A stretch of 42,912 nt of DNA from Roseobacter weihaiensis (GCF_020622345.1 NZ_JACNMO010000034.1:1-42912), one strand, 5' to 3'; positions 24,044 through 32,122 are shown, counted from the stretch's first letter. Numbers and translations are program-made. The notes: a model not told the origin generated them from the sequence alone.

Positions 24044-24985
24044 CTAGACCTCCAATGCCTCCACCAAAGTTATCTCTTCCAGCTTCACTTCTTCGCGGCG
24101 CGCGCCGTTATCGAAACTGACAATCACCGATTTGTTCGTGGATGCAGCTTCATCGGTGATCATCCTCCCTATAACACCATTGTGTTCTACGATCAGCACC
24201 ACACCTTTCGATTTTGGCTTTTGAGCTGTAGATCGCTCTGAAGTGTCTTCCTCGGGCTGGCCAGCACTTTCTTGTTGGCTCCCCTGCCCTGCCTCGTCGT
24301 CCGTCTTCTCCAGCTTGTCGCGCAAAGTGGCAATCGTCGTTCGCGTAACGTCGCTCGCAGGCGTTCCTTGAATGTAGTCCTCAACGGCTTCCTGATGGGA
24401 TTTCCAGAGCGCGTTTAGGTCCGACAAGGCGCGCGATGGCACAGATGCCTTTGCCAATTCTTGCAGCTTAGGGTCCATCTTGAGGATACTGCGAAAGGCT
24501 GAGACCTGGGCCTCAGAGTATCCAAGCCGCTTGGCAATCTCTGAACGTTTGCGCCCATCCTGTGCTAACTGCTCAACAGCAAGGGCTATCTCCATCGTCG
24601 TCAAATCCGCCCGTTCGATGTTCTCCGTGATCTGGATTTCACGCAACTCTGCGGTCGGCTCCATAACCGCAGCGGGCATCTTGTCCAAGCCAGCCAGCTT
24701 CGCCGCCCTCCACCGCCGCTCGCCCATGATGATGAGATGGATACCCTCATCATTCGCCGGTTGGACAGTTATAGGCTGAAGCACACCGTATTGCTTGATG
24801 CTCCCTGCGAGCGTCTTCAACTTTGCGTCGTCAAATTCCTTTCGTGGCTGATCAGGATCAGGCTGGATCTTCGAAAGAGGGATTTGACCCGCTCCCGCAT
24901 CTTGCTCCTTGTTCTTCGTTACTGCCGCATCCAGCTTTCCAGACTTTTGAAGCTTGGCCAGCGCCGATAGTGTTTTACCCGACAT
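24044..24985 (-). CDS. parB: ParB partition protein
   Basis: A 313-residue ParB/Spo0J-family protein. The N-terminal domain has IPLSKIQPDPDQPRKEFDD, IKQYGVLQPITV and the GERRWRAAKLAGL box (residues 88-100) that in this family forms the CTP-binding site. A helix-turn-helix follows (RSEIAKRLGYSEAQVSAFRSIL). It loads on parS and works with ParA to segregate the plasmid. ATG 24985 follows TAGGAGGTG; the longer frame to 25036 overlaps parA. The cognate parS is unknown, and the palindromes at 25993 and elsewhere are candidates. Confidence 0.92.
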   Translation of the reverse strand: MSGKTLSALAKLQKSGKLDAAVTKNKEQDAGAGQIPLSKIQPDPDQPRKEFDDAKLKTLAGSIKQYGVLQPITVQPANDEGIHLIIMGERRWRAAKLAGLDKMPAAVMEPTAELREIQITENIERADLTTMEIALAVEQLAQDGRKRSEIAKRLGYSEAQVSAFRSILKMDPKLQELAKASVPSRALSDLNALWKSHQEAVEDYIQGTPASDVTRTTIATLRDKLEKTDDEAGQGSQQESAGQPEEDTSERSTAQKPKSKGVVLIVEHNGVIGRMITDEAASTNKSVIVSFDNGARREEVKLEEITLVEALEV

Positions 24986-24995
24986 CGCCCACCTC

Positions 24996-25727
24996 CTAGT
25001 AAATCCTGCCCTTGAGCCATTCCATGAACTCTGCAAATTCCTTTGCAGCTTCTTTCCCGCTCTTGTTCTTCACCTCAGCCAACGGAATGCCATTGGCTTG
25101 CGCTTCCTCATAGGCCACACGGTTTCGGAAAGCGTGGGGAACCATCACTTCCGAGAATTGTTCGATCACCTCGGCTAGTGTCGCACGTTCCTGGGCCTTA
25201 ACAGCATCAAACCTCGAAGGGACAAAACCAAGCAGCTCCAAGCCTTCGTTCACATCCTTGACTGACATGAACGCGGACAAGACACCCTCCAAGCCCTCAA
25301 TGCTGTATCGCTTCATCTCAATAGGCACCAACAGGTAGTCCGCACCCAACAGGGCACCATAGACCACGACAGAAAAGCTTGGGGGTGTATCGACCACACA
25401 GAAGTCCACGCCATCGATAGACCGCATGGCAGTCGATAAGCGGGACATAACCTCTTCGTCATTCTGCTCGATCAGATCGACATGACCCTTGATCAGCCCA
25501 ATTTCGCCTGATGCAAGATCAATCTCAGGAGCTTCGCCATCCGCGACAAGTGCAAGCGCGGACCCAAGCTCCTTCATGTTTTCAAGACTAGCAGACATGT
25601 TGCGCTGTCCGTCCAAATCAATACACACAACCGAGTTGCCATCTGCCGCCAAAGAATGGGCAATCTGTGTGGCAACGGTTGTCTTCCCGACACCGCCTTT
25701 ATTGTTTGATACTACTATTGTTTTCAC
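24996..25727 (-). CDS. parA: ParA partition ATPase
   Basis: A 243-residue deviant-Walker ATPase. K10-GGVGKTT opens the P-loop, with the signature lysine. CIDLDGQ and CVVDTPPSFSVVVYGALLGADYLLVP give the switch regions. It lacks an N-terminal DNA-binding extension, so it is the short, type Ib-like size and is unlikely to repress its own operon directly. The RHH protein encoded just upstream (29-base overlap) would fill that role. parB follows 10 bases later. Confidence 0.93.
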   Translation of the reverse strand: MKTIVVSNNKGGVGKTTVATQIAHSLAADGNSVVCIDLDGQRNMSASLENMKELGSALALVADGEAPEIDLASGEIGLIKGHVDLIEQNDEEVMSRLSTAMRSIDGVDFCVVDTPPSFSVVVYGALLGADYLLVPIEMKRYSIEGLEGVLSAFMSVKDVNEGLELLGFVPSRFDAVKAQERATLAEVIEQFSEVMVPHAFRNRVAYEEAQANGIPLAEVKNKSGKEAAKEFAEFMEWLKGRIY

Positions 25728-25884
25728 CGCTCTCGTCCTCTTGCTCGGGGATACCGATCTTGGCCAACGCTTCTTCGATTATCTCGCCCATATGCTGGTT
25801 GCGTCGTACCGATTCATATTTCAGTGCCGTTTTGACGGTCTTTCTGAGCGTTGTCGTTATTGGTTCACGGTCTTCTTTGCTCAT
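25699..25884 (-). CDS. Small ribbon-helix-helix regulator of the par operon
   Basis: A 61-residue protein starting at ATG 25884 behind GGGAGAAGAG. Residues 7-44 (EPITTTLRKTVKTALKYESV, then RRNQHMGEIIEEALAKIGI) fit a CopG/Arc-type ribbon-helix-helix. The C-terminus is acidic (EQEDESGENNSS). It overlaps parA by 29 bases. RHH proteins commonly autoregulate such operons by binding an upstream dyad. A CTTACG/CGTAAG dyad lies at 25917-25942 and a 31-bp palindrome at 25993-26023. Confidence 0.7.
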   Translation of the reverse strand: MSKEDREPITTTLRKTVKTALKYESVRRNQHMGEIIEEALAKIGIPEQEDESGENNSSIKQ

Positions 25885-25914
25885 CTCTTCTCCCATTGCC
25901 CACTGCTCCTTACA

Positions 25915-25942
25915 CACTTACGTACGTACAAAAGTGCGTAAG
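25915..25942. promoter_or_regulatory. Dyad upstream of the par operon (operator candidate)
   Basis: CTTACG (25917-25922) and CGTAAG (25937-25942) flank ACGTACGTA and an AAAAGTG segment. It stands ~33 bases upstream of the RHH start codon, a natural position for an autoregulatory operator. ACGTA repeats recur upstream of ardC. Confidence 0.5.
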
Positions 25943-25992
25943 GGCAACAAGTCTGCCTGTCACGTTCGATTTTGTGTCAATCTGCACGCCAA

Positions 25993-26023
25993 CGCGGAAT
26001 GTCGTCTCAGACGACATTCCGCG
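25993..26023. promoter_or_regulatory. Palindrome family, copy 3 (31 bp, upstream of the par operon)
   Basis: A perfect 31-bp palindrome centred on C26008, with 15-bp arms (CGCGGAATGTCGTCT and its complement). It lies ~110 bases upstream of the RHH-parA-parB operon and is the longest of the four copies. It is a candidate parS for ParB, or an operator. Confidence 0.7.
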
Positions 26024-26177
26024 CGGTCTTCCAAACCTGCCTAAGTTCGGTTGGGGTGATGGTTGTCCCGTCTGCCGCGCAGCATTGACCACCAATCCTC
26101 TTACACTTGCCGAATGTGGCTCCTTTCATCCACAAATTTGATAGGGGACAATCCAGCCGAAAGCCGGATTGCCGTTG

Positions 26178-27059
26178 TTAGAGACCTGAACAGTCTCTTT
26201 GAGTGAACCTGTTGGACTTGCTCAGAACCAGATCAACGGCTTTCTGAGCCTGTGCCGCTGCCCTGAAAATCAGCTTCTTGTCTTCGCCAATCGCCTTCAA
26301 CCAGTGGTCGAGATAGCTTGCGACTTCATCGATCATCGGCTCCACACCGATATGGCTACCCAAGAAACAAGCGCCAATTTCAGCGACAAGCTCTTCTTTG
26401 GCGTAACCACTTTTCCGCCGGTAGGGCACCAACCGATTGAGACGCGATGTGTGCCCGGTCCAGTGAATGACCTCATGGGAAAGTGTCGCATAATAGTGCC
26501 GCTCGGAAATGAATGCAGCGACCGGCGGCATCCTGATCACGTCACTTTCTGGATCATAGTACGCGCGACACCCACCATGCGTAATGCTCGCATCAATGGA
26601 CCCAAAGAAGTCCTCTAGTTCGGGGATAGGACGAACACCCGTGTCAATCGCGGTATCACCTTTGAACCGATCATCCAGACCGTCAATTTGATCTGCATTG
26701 AACACACGATACGCCCGAAGGTAGGGGACTGTTTCCTCTAAACCGCTTTCCTCATTGGTTCGCTCAAATGTTCCGTATTTCACAACGGGTGACGACTTCT
26801 CGCGCTTCCGCACTTGTCCACCAAGCTCCGACGCTTGACGGTATGTCATCCAGAACGGCGAAGAATAGCCGTTTTCCTCGGCGGCGGCCCACAATGCCAG
26901 GACATTGATGCCACGATAGGCGGTTCCACACACACGCTTCGGCATAGATTGGCCATTTCCAATCCAGCGTTTGCGCCACGGTAGACTCCCACTTTCGAGA
27001 GCGGCAATGATGCTTCTTGTGATTGCAGCATAGGCGTCGAATTTAGCTGTTCGTACCAT
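26178..27059 (-). CDS. ardC: ArdC-type antirestriction protein
   Basis: A 293-residue protein. An N-terminal ssDNA-binding domain (AITRSIIAALESGSLPWRKRW, YRGINVLALW, SPFWMTYRQASELGGQVRKREKSSPVVKYGTFER) is followed by a zincin-like metallopeptidase domain with H195-EVIH-WTGH and a downstream EELVAEIGACFL acidic helix. ArdC proteins protect incoming plasmid single strands from restriction. ATG 27059 follows GAGGAACCACAG. It is transcribed from a region holding four ACGTA repeats, next to long repeat copy 2. Expression soon after entry is likely for this class. Confidence 0.9.
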   Translation of the reverse strand: MVRTAKFDAYAAITRSIIAALESGSLPWRKRWIGNGQSMPKRVCGTAYRGINVLALWAAAEENGYSSPFWMTYRQASELGGQVRKREKSSPVVKYGTFERTNEESGLEETVPYLRAYRVFNADQIDGLDDRFKGDTAIDTGVRPIPELEDFFGSIDASITHGGCRAYYDPESDVIRMPPVAAFISERHYYATLSHEVIHWTGHTSRLNRLVPYRRKSGYAKEELVAEIGACFLGSHIGVEPMIDEVASYLDHWLKAIGEDKKLIFRAAAQAQKAVDLVLSKSNRFTQRDCSGL

Positions 27060-27076
27060 CTGTGGTTCCTCACTTT

Positions 27077-27122
27077 TATACGTATACATTTGCACGAATA
27101 CGTATATACGTACAAACGTATA
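27077..27122. promoter_or_regulatory. Four spaced ACGTA repeats upstream of ardC
   Basis: ACGTA begins at 27080, 27100, 27108 and 27116, the last three at eight-base intervals, within AT-rich flanks (TATACGTATA at 27077). The block is 20-60 bases before the ardC start. Regular spacing suggests cooperative binding by a small regulator. ACGTACGTA also occurs at 25920 upstream of the par operon. Confidence 0.5.
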
Positions 27123-27274
27123 GCCTTTAGGGCGTTGACTCTTCGCGATATTTCGCTCTTTTCCGGGGAAACGTAGGCGTATAGCTGCCGGTCCCGACAA
27201 AAACCGTCGGAAAAACGCCGCATTGCAGCATTCAACTGTCCTCCTTTCTCACTCCAGCAACCGTTATGCGCCGC

Positions 27275-27834
27275 TCCTTCCGCCGATGGGCTGCGCCTCG
27301 GCCAATCTGATCTGCCCGGAAACGCATGTTTCCGGCGGAACAGAGTGGGAGAGGGCGAAGCCCGACCCACGGGCCTGACATGGACTGTCAACGGATCGGA
27401 GCTGGGGGGTGGTGCGGCCCGCAGGCGCAGCCGAGGACACGGCCCCCAGCGGAGACGACGCGCGGCGCGCGGTGCTTGTCTGTTGACCGGCCAGGGCAGG
27501 TCTGTTGGGCGGACAAACAAACGGAAAAATCGTCAGCGCCCCTAGAGCGAAGCGGCGGGGGCGATGTCCGCTGACACATCGATCTGCGCGCCCCGCGCGG
27601 ATCTCATCTGATCAATGCAAAAGCCGACGCGCAGCGGAGGGAATGATCGTCACCCGCAAGGGCGAAGACACGCTGCCCTGGGCGACCATGTGGCCGCGAT
27701 GGAACCTGGCTCGGCCGAGACGGGTTCCATCGCTTTCCGGCCGCAGCGAGAACAGGGCAGAGGAGCTTCGGGCGAAAGCCGGTCTGCCGGCTGAAGCCTA
27801 GAGCGCGGTCCCGCGCAAACGCGCGGGATTTGCC
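27275..27834 (+). repeat. Long direct repeat, copy 2 (complete, 560 bp; candidate structured RNA)
   Basis: About 95% identical to 32501-33061 in the same orientation. It has no supported gene but many stems: CCGGAAAC/GTTTCCGG, GTGGG/CCCAC enclosing GGGC/GCCC, CGCCCC/GGGGCG, GCGCG/CGCGC, and CTGCCCTG/CAGGGCAG enclosing GCGATGGAACC/GGTTCCATCGC. Others are AGCCGG/CCGGCT and a terminal 8-bp stem (27809-27828). Copies differ by paired changes. The left end faces ardC and the right end meets the 3' end of the next minus-strand gene. A plus-strand RNA, a minus-strand leader or a recombination element are all possible. Confidence 0.85.
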
Positions 27835-27861
27835 CAAGGCAATCCAAACTGGCCTAGACGA

Positions 27862-28353
27862 CTAATTTCCACCAACCACCTGCAGAAAAGGCCGACCGCG
27901 CCTCAATGGCACCACCGCGAACAAGGGATAGTTGGCACGCAGATCATCGAGCACCAACTTGTCACGCAAATGTTGCGAGGTCCAATGCGCCTCATCATCG
28001 TTCAATGCGAAGACTTCGAGCCAGCGCCCGTCAGGTTCATCTGAAAGAGCCATCTTAATGATGCCAGGGTCAGGGGGCAGAACCTCAGATGTCATAAACC
28101 GCCAAAAACCAAAGGTTTTGCCGAAGGAATGATCGGGGTGTTCTTCAATATAGTCGAGGATTTTGAGAAGTGAGTGATGATCGGACTCTTCGGGGGCAAG
28201 GTCCAACGAGCTAGTGTCGAAGGCTTCTAAATCATCACTTTCGGTACGCGGACGTTCGAGGAGTAGAAAACGCACGTAGTGGTTCCAGACATTTGTGTTG
28301 TGTTCGCTTTCTTGTGCAAACCTGCTGTGGGCAAAGTAATAAAGGCGATACAC
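27862..28353 (-). CDS. Hypothetical protein
   Basis: A 163-residue soluble protein starting at GTG 28353. It reads MYRLYYFAHSRFAQESEHNTNVWNHYVRFLLLERPRTESDD..., with an acidic middle and a basic C-terminus (PLRRGRPFLQVVGGN). No signal peptide, membrane segment or known motif is seen. The start has only a weak ribosome binding site (TAGGTTG). Its 3' end abuts long repeat copy 2. I do not recognise the family. Confidence 0.6.
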   Translation of the reverse strand: MYRLYYFAHSRFAQESEHNTNVWNHYVRFLLLERPRTESDDLEAFDTSSLDLAPEESDHHSLLKILDYIEEHPDHSFGKTFGFWRFMTSEVLPPDPGIIKMALSDEPDGRWLEVFALNDDEAHWTSQHLRDKLVLDDLRANYPLFAVVPLRRGRPFLQVVGGN

Positions 28354-28470
28354 GTGATCAACCTACACTAAAAGCTATTCCACAGGTGCGCACTCGCTAC
28401 GGCGCTTTTTGGCGAGCGCGTTCGGTCGCATCTGCGAGGACCGGCGGGGCCGGTCTGGAAAAGCTGCTGA

Positions 28471-28491
28471 AATGTCGTCTGAGACGACATT
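28471..28491. promoter_or_regulatory. Palindrome family, copy 4
   Basis: A perfect 21-bp palindrome centred on G28481 with 10-bp arms (AATGTCGTCT and its complement). It lies ~120 bases upstream of the 27862-28353 gene and one base from short repeat copy C. The rest of 28354-28728 outside this, the short repeat and the terminator holds no gene that I can support. Confidence 0.65.
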
Positions 28492-28492
28492 G

Positions 28493-28540
28493 TTGGGGCT
28501 GACTGCCCCAAACCCCGTGGATATTTCGAGAAGATGAAGA
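28493..28540 (-). repeat. Short 3'-flanking repeat, copy C
   Basis: Nearly identical to 3617-3662 and 23646-23694 apart from CGAGAAG in place of CTAGAAG. It lies directly beyond the terminator of the PAPS-reductase-like operon and touches palindrome copy 4. Confidence 0.8.
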
Positions 28541-28564
28541 AAAAATGACCCCGTGTGAGCGGGG
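28540..28564 (-). terminator. Intrinsic terminator after the PAPS-reductase-like operon
   Basis: On the minus strand CCCCG (28564-28560) pairs with CGGGG (28553-28549), followed by TCA and TTTTTT. It is 165 bases downstream of the gene ending at 28729, with no gene between. Confidence 0.7.
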
Positions 28565-28728
28565 CCAAGTGCTTCCTCACCACAAGGAAATGTCTAGTTC
28601 GGCTGATGGACGGCCCGCCAATTCTTCCTTTCGCGGAAGCCGTGGCTAGTCCTCATGTATCAGAGCCAACGATAGGGCTATGCAAGGAATGGACCAAAGG
28701 TGCGAAGAGCGTGGCGAATGCTTGCCTA

Positions 28729-29583
28729 TCATGTCCCGCATACACCATCACATTCATCAAGGAAGTCGGCCCCACCGGATTCGATTTCAAAATCAATCTC
28801 GCCAAGAGGGCGACATGAGCGGTGCATGTATTCGAGCCCACGCATACCATTGGCGGGTCCGTTGCGGCGCATGGCTGCGTCTAGCGCAACAGCGTCCTGA
28901 AATGCTGCCGGATCATTACGGGTCATATCCAACCACCGCGCGTTGTTGCGAAACGGGCACCCAATGCAAGCCGATTTGGGCGGCTCTGGGTATCCGTGAC
29001 GGCGGCACCACGCGAGGCAATCACCGCGAGACATACGCGCCTCGATTAAAGGCCATCGGTGCGTGATCCAGCTTTCCCGCGCATCCTTCATGCGCTCGGT
29101 TTCATCGGTGCTTATTCCGATCCACTGCTCAACCGAAAAGCCGGTCGCCCGCGCGCCCTTGGCCACGCCAAGCAAGCGCCGCACTTCGCGCCGGATCGGA
29201 TCGATCTTTGCCTCTCGGGTACATTGGCGACGGTTCATCCCCCCGTGGTCCAAGAAATAAGGAATAGACACAAACCGCCCTTCAACCCCTTCCGCTCGGC
29301 CCTGCACTTGCGAACGCAGATCGACAGCTTGCACTCGGTAGATCGGGAACGGCAGGACGTTGCCGCTGCCAAGCCATGCCAAATGCTCGTACACGTCTTC
29401 CGGCTCCCACCCTGTGTCCGCAAAGATTGCGGCGTCGGGCATGGGGCCGATTTCGCCATGCGCAGCCATCAGGGCTAGGGTGGTGCTCTGGACACCAGCC
29501 CCAAGCGACAAGACGCGCAGGTCTGCCCCTTCAACCGGCTCACTTACACCGGGCCATGTTGGGTGTTTGAATTGATAGGTCAT
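28729..29583 (-). CDS. PP-loop / PAPS reductase-like protein
   Basis: A 284-residue protein of the adenine-nucleotide alpha-hydrolase superfamily. SLGAGVQST (residues 26-34) is the PP-loop, followed by AAIFADTGWEPEDVYEHL. Cysteines are placed as in iron-sulfur or sulfur-transfer relatives: C121 (QCTREAKIDPIRREVRR), C206-x2-C209 (CIGCPFRNN), C257, and C278/C282 at the end. Such proteins activate with ATP and transfer or reduce sulfur. Plasmid and phage members, including IbrA, usually have no known substrate. It overlaps the 29580 gene by four bases and belongs to an operon with a ParB-like protein. Confidence 0.8.
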   Translation of the reverse strand: MTYQFKHPTWPGVSEPVEGADLRVLSLGAGVQSTTLALMAAHGEIGPMPDAAIFADTGWEPEDVYEHLAWLGSGNVLPFPIYRVQAVDLRSQVQGRAEGVEGRFVSIPYFLDHGGMNRRQCTREAKIDPIRREVRRLLGVAKGARATGFSVEQWIGISTDETERMKDARESWITHRWPLIEARMSRGDCLAWCRRHGYPEPPKSACIGCPFRNNARWLDMTRNDPAAFQDAVALDAAMRRNGPANGMRGLEYMHRSCRPLGEIDFEIESGGADFLDECDGVCGT

Positions 29584-29906
29584 GGCTGACCTTCCAACCG
29601 GTCAGCATGAGCATCAAGACGGCCCATTAAGGCGGCAATCAGTTCTCGCAATGAAGCTTGATCCGCCAGGATCAGCGCGGCCCGCTGGCCGGGTTTCAAC
29701 TGGGCCAGTTCTGGGAATTGTCGGTCTTCGGAAGGTTGATCCGATGTTGCGTCTGTGAATACGGCCAGCTCGCCGGTCAGTGGTTTTAGCATCTCGGCCA
29801 GCTCTGCATCACTGGCGCCATTCACGCCTGCGGATTTCTTGAGGTGCGCCAACAGGTCGATCATCTTTTGAACGCGACCCGTATTGGTGTCGTTCTGGAA
29901 CGCCAT
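29580..29906 (-). CDS. Hypothetical protein coupled to the PAPS-reductase-like gene
   Basis: A 108-residue soluble protein, largely helical (VQKMIDLLAHLKKSAGVNGASDAELAEMLKPL, LADQASLRELIAALMGRLDAHADRL). It has no cysteines and no membrane segment. The overlap with the downstream gene (ATGA) predicts coupled translation, so it may be a partner or adaptor of the PP-loop protein. The family is not recognised. Confidence 0.65.
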   Translation of the reverse strand: MAFQNDTNTGRVQKMIDLLAHLKKSAGVNGASDAELAEMLKPLTGELAVFTDATSDQPSEDRQFPELAQLKPGQRAALILADQASLRELIAALMGRLDAHADRLEGQP

Positions 29907-29967
29907 GGTTCATTTCCTCTTGTTCTGTGGGTGATAGGGCAGGGCGCTTGCGCACCCTGCCGACTGA

Positions 29968-31875
29968 TCAGAAGCACTCAGGAACCCAAGCGTCGATCCG
30001 CGCCTTTTGAGCGGGCGTGACCTTGTAAGCCTCCTGCACATCGGCGCTGTGAAACAGGCCGTGCATCGTCTCGTCCTTCTGGCGCTTTTTCAGCTTCTTG
30101 AACGCCAAGAATTGAGTGTCATCTGCCTCTCGATCCAAGAGCCCCATGAACAGATCGTCCAATTGCCACCCCTTGTGACGTTTGAAGCAATTCGCCGCTG
30201 TCGGCGTCCAAACCTCCCGCATGTCCGCGCCCGCCCTGTCAGCGATCAGAGCCATGAACTCCGCGTCTTGGGTCTTGAAGGCCCGTGCAAACCATCCGGT
30301 GATATGGGCGTTGCGAGACTTCTTGCCCCCTTCAACGAAGGCGTGGAATGCCTCTGCTGTGTTCGCATCCTCGGCGTCGTCCTCGTCCAATTCGATTTCA
30401 TCATCTGGACGTTCGCCACCAAGATCACGGTGAAGCGTAAACGCATCATCCTCACCCTGTGGTTTGTTGCGCTGGAAATCGAAGCGCACAGCCATGGTTT
30501 CCGTGCCCCAATGGGAACCGCGAGACAAACCAAAGGCCAACAGGTCCAATACCATTTCAGGCTTGCGCAACAGAGCCGTTTGGAACGCCGCCAACCGGAT
30601 TGCGGCCATGTCTTCCATAAAGCTGTTGGCATAGGGCGACTTCGCAGCCTCTTGCACCATCGCCGCTTCCTCTGCTGCCTTCTCGGCGGCCAACACCTCG
30701 TCTGATTTGAGGAACCCGGCCTCCACCGCTTTTGCGCGGTCCTCGGCCTTCACCAACCCGATGACGGCGGACAAGTCGCCGCTGCGCGTGATGTAGACAA
30801 CAGCCCCGGACATGGCGCGCTGTTCGGTCGAATAGTCACCTTCAAGGATGTCCTTCAAAGCGTCTTTTTCTTCCCGCTCGTCTTCGTCAAGCTGCCACCA
30901 TGGGCCATCATCCAGTTCCTCAAAACGCGCCTGCTGTTCATCTGTCAGCACGCCGGGGATTTTGGTCAGCGAACAATAGGTGCCATCACGTGTCAGATCG
31001 TGACGCATCACATGGCTGTCGTGAACAACCTCAACCCACGCAAGATCGTGTTCCTTTCGGAAAGCCTCGGCGTCCTCGGTCAGCTTCGTTTCAACCAGAT
31101 CGTCAAGAATGGTCGGATCGGCAACGGTGGCGTCATCATCGAACAAGTTGGTGTCCAGCGTGCCGCCAGCGTCGGTATAGGCTTTGAGGCCGACAAACCG
31201 CATACTCCGGCAGTCGGCGTCCAGCTTGTCATCGTTCAACGCCTGCTTGATCTGATAGGCGGACCAGCCATAGCCTTCGATGCACTGTTCCAAGACGCCT
31301 AGGATTTTGGCCTCGTCGTCACAGATCGTGAAGGCTTTCGCGTCACTGATACTGATATGCCCGGCTTTTAGGGCATCAAGCACTGGCGCAGGAAGGGCAC
31401 CAAGCGCAACGAAACGGTAAACATCTTGCTCTGTCACACAGTACGCGGCTGCGATCTGCGACACCGAAAGACCTCGTTCCTGCGATCCGGCATAGGCCCG
31501 GATTTTATCAACGATGTCCATCTGTTCCCGCTGTTCGTTTTCATGCAGTGCCCAACTGCGCGCGGTCATAAGATCGTCCGTCACTTGCACATCGATCATC
31601 GCCAAGTCAGGACGCACCTTGACGGCGATTTGCAGCGCGTGCCACCGGCGACGGCCTGCAACGATCCCAACCTTGCCGTCTTCATCGATCAAGCCGCATA
31701 GGTTCTGGATAAGGCCGCTTGTGATGATGGTTTCGGCAAGCTGTTGAATCGAGTCTTGGTCAATTTCTTCGTTGGCCCGTGGATTGTGTTCGGACACGTA
31801 TGTGTCAGCGAGGGGAAAGCGCTGTGTACCAGTCGAAATGGCGGTCTCAGCGATCATGGTATCTTGTTTGGACAT
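29968..31875 (-). CDS. Large ParB-like protein (possible IbrB-type partner)
   Basis: A 635-residue protein starting at ATG 31875 behind AAGGAATG. The N-terminus has a ParB/Srx domain: LADTYVSEHNPRANEEID, LAETIITSGLIQNLCGLIDEDGK and the VAGRRRWHALQIA box. A helix-turn-helix follows (GLSVSQIAAAYCVTEQDVYRFVAL). The rest, ~400 residues, is long and acidic (ELDEDDAEDANTAE), twice the length of a partition ParB and without a ParA neighbour. Pairing with a PAPS-reductase-like protein recalls IbrA/IbrB. ParB domains of this kind can be nucleases or CTPases; which applies is unknown. Confidence 0.75.
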   Translation of the reverse strand: MSKQDTMIAETAISTGTQRFPLADTYVSEHNPRANEEIDQDSIQQLAETIITSGLIQNLCGLIDEDGKVGIVAGRRRWHALQIAVKVRPDLAMIDVQVTDDLMTARSWALHENEQREQMDIVDKIRAYAGSQERGLSVSQIAAAYCVTEQDVYRFVALGALPAPVLDALKAGHISISDAKAFTICDDEAKILGVLEQCIEGYGWSAYQIKQALNDDKLDADCRSMRFVGLKAYTDAGGTLDTNLFDDDATVADPTILDDLVETKLTEDAEAFRKEHDLAWVEVVHDSHVMRHDLTRDGTYCSLTKIPGVLTDEQQARFEELDDGPWWQLDEDEREEKDALKDILEGDYSTEQRAMSGAVVYITRSGDLSAVIGLVKAEDRAKAVEAGFLKSDEVLAAEKAAEEAAMVQEAAKSPYANSFMEDMAAIRLAAFQTALLRKPEMVLDLLAFGLSRGSHWGTETMAVRFDFQRNKPQGEDDAFTLHRDLGGERPDDEIELDEDDAEDANTAEAFHAFVEGGKKSRNAHITGWFARAFKTQDAEFMALIADRAGADMREVWTPTAANCFKRHKGWQLDDLFMGLLDREADDTQFLAFKKLKKRQKDETMHGLFHSADVQEAYKVTPAQKARIDAWVPECF

Positions 31876-31949
31876 TGGGACATTCCTTGTGTGGTGAGTT
31901 GGTTTTTGGTATGGGTGCCCCACCCCATTTTGGGGTGAGGCGAGGCCGC

Positions 31950-32060
31950 TTAGGCGGCGTGTTGTTTCAGAAAGGCGAGGCCGATCTTGGCGGAGAGACC
32001 TCCCTTTCTCACAAGCGCGATAGCTTCACGCTTGCGCTGCTCGATAACTGCTCTGCTCAT
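31950..32060 (-). CDS. 36-aa basic small protein
   Basis: Starts at ATG 32060 behind AAGGAGGTG, an excellent ribosome binding site. The 36 residues (SRAVIEQRKREAIALVRKGG, then LSAKIGLAFLKQHAA) are basic and helical. It lies between the ParB-like gene and the 32123 gene on the same strand. The longer upstream frame to 32210 overlaps that gene and has no start signal. It may be a small regulator, but no family is recognised. Confidence 0.55.
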   Translation of the reverse strand: MSRAVIEQRKREAIALVRKGGLSAKIGLAFLKQHAA

Positions 32061-32122
32061 GGTTTCACCTCCTTCCGGGCGCAGGCAGCGCCTACGGCGC
32101 ACCCTTTGCGGAGTGGCCGATG

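Noticed and set aside
26846-27520. 224-codon frame antisense to ardC and into repeat copy 2
   Set aside because: It overlaps the well-supported ardC and repeat sequence and has no start signal.
20038-28491. Palindromes as a CRISPR array or attC sites
   Set aside because: The copies are kilobases apart, not regularly spaced, have no spacers or cas genes, and lack the attC R'' and R' boxes.
25910-28583. Small frames starting MSSETTF or MSSQTTF at 25910-26095 and 28368-28583
   Set aside because: The common peptide is only the translated palindrome, and neither frame continues with a protein-like sequence.
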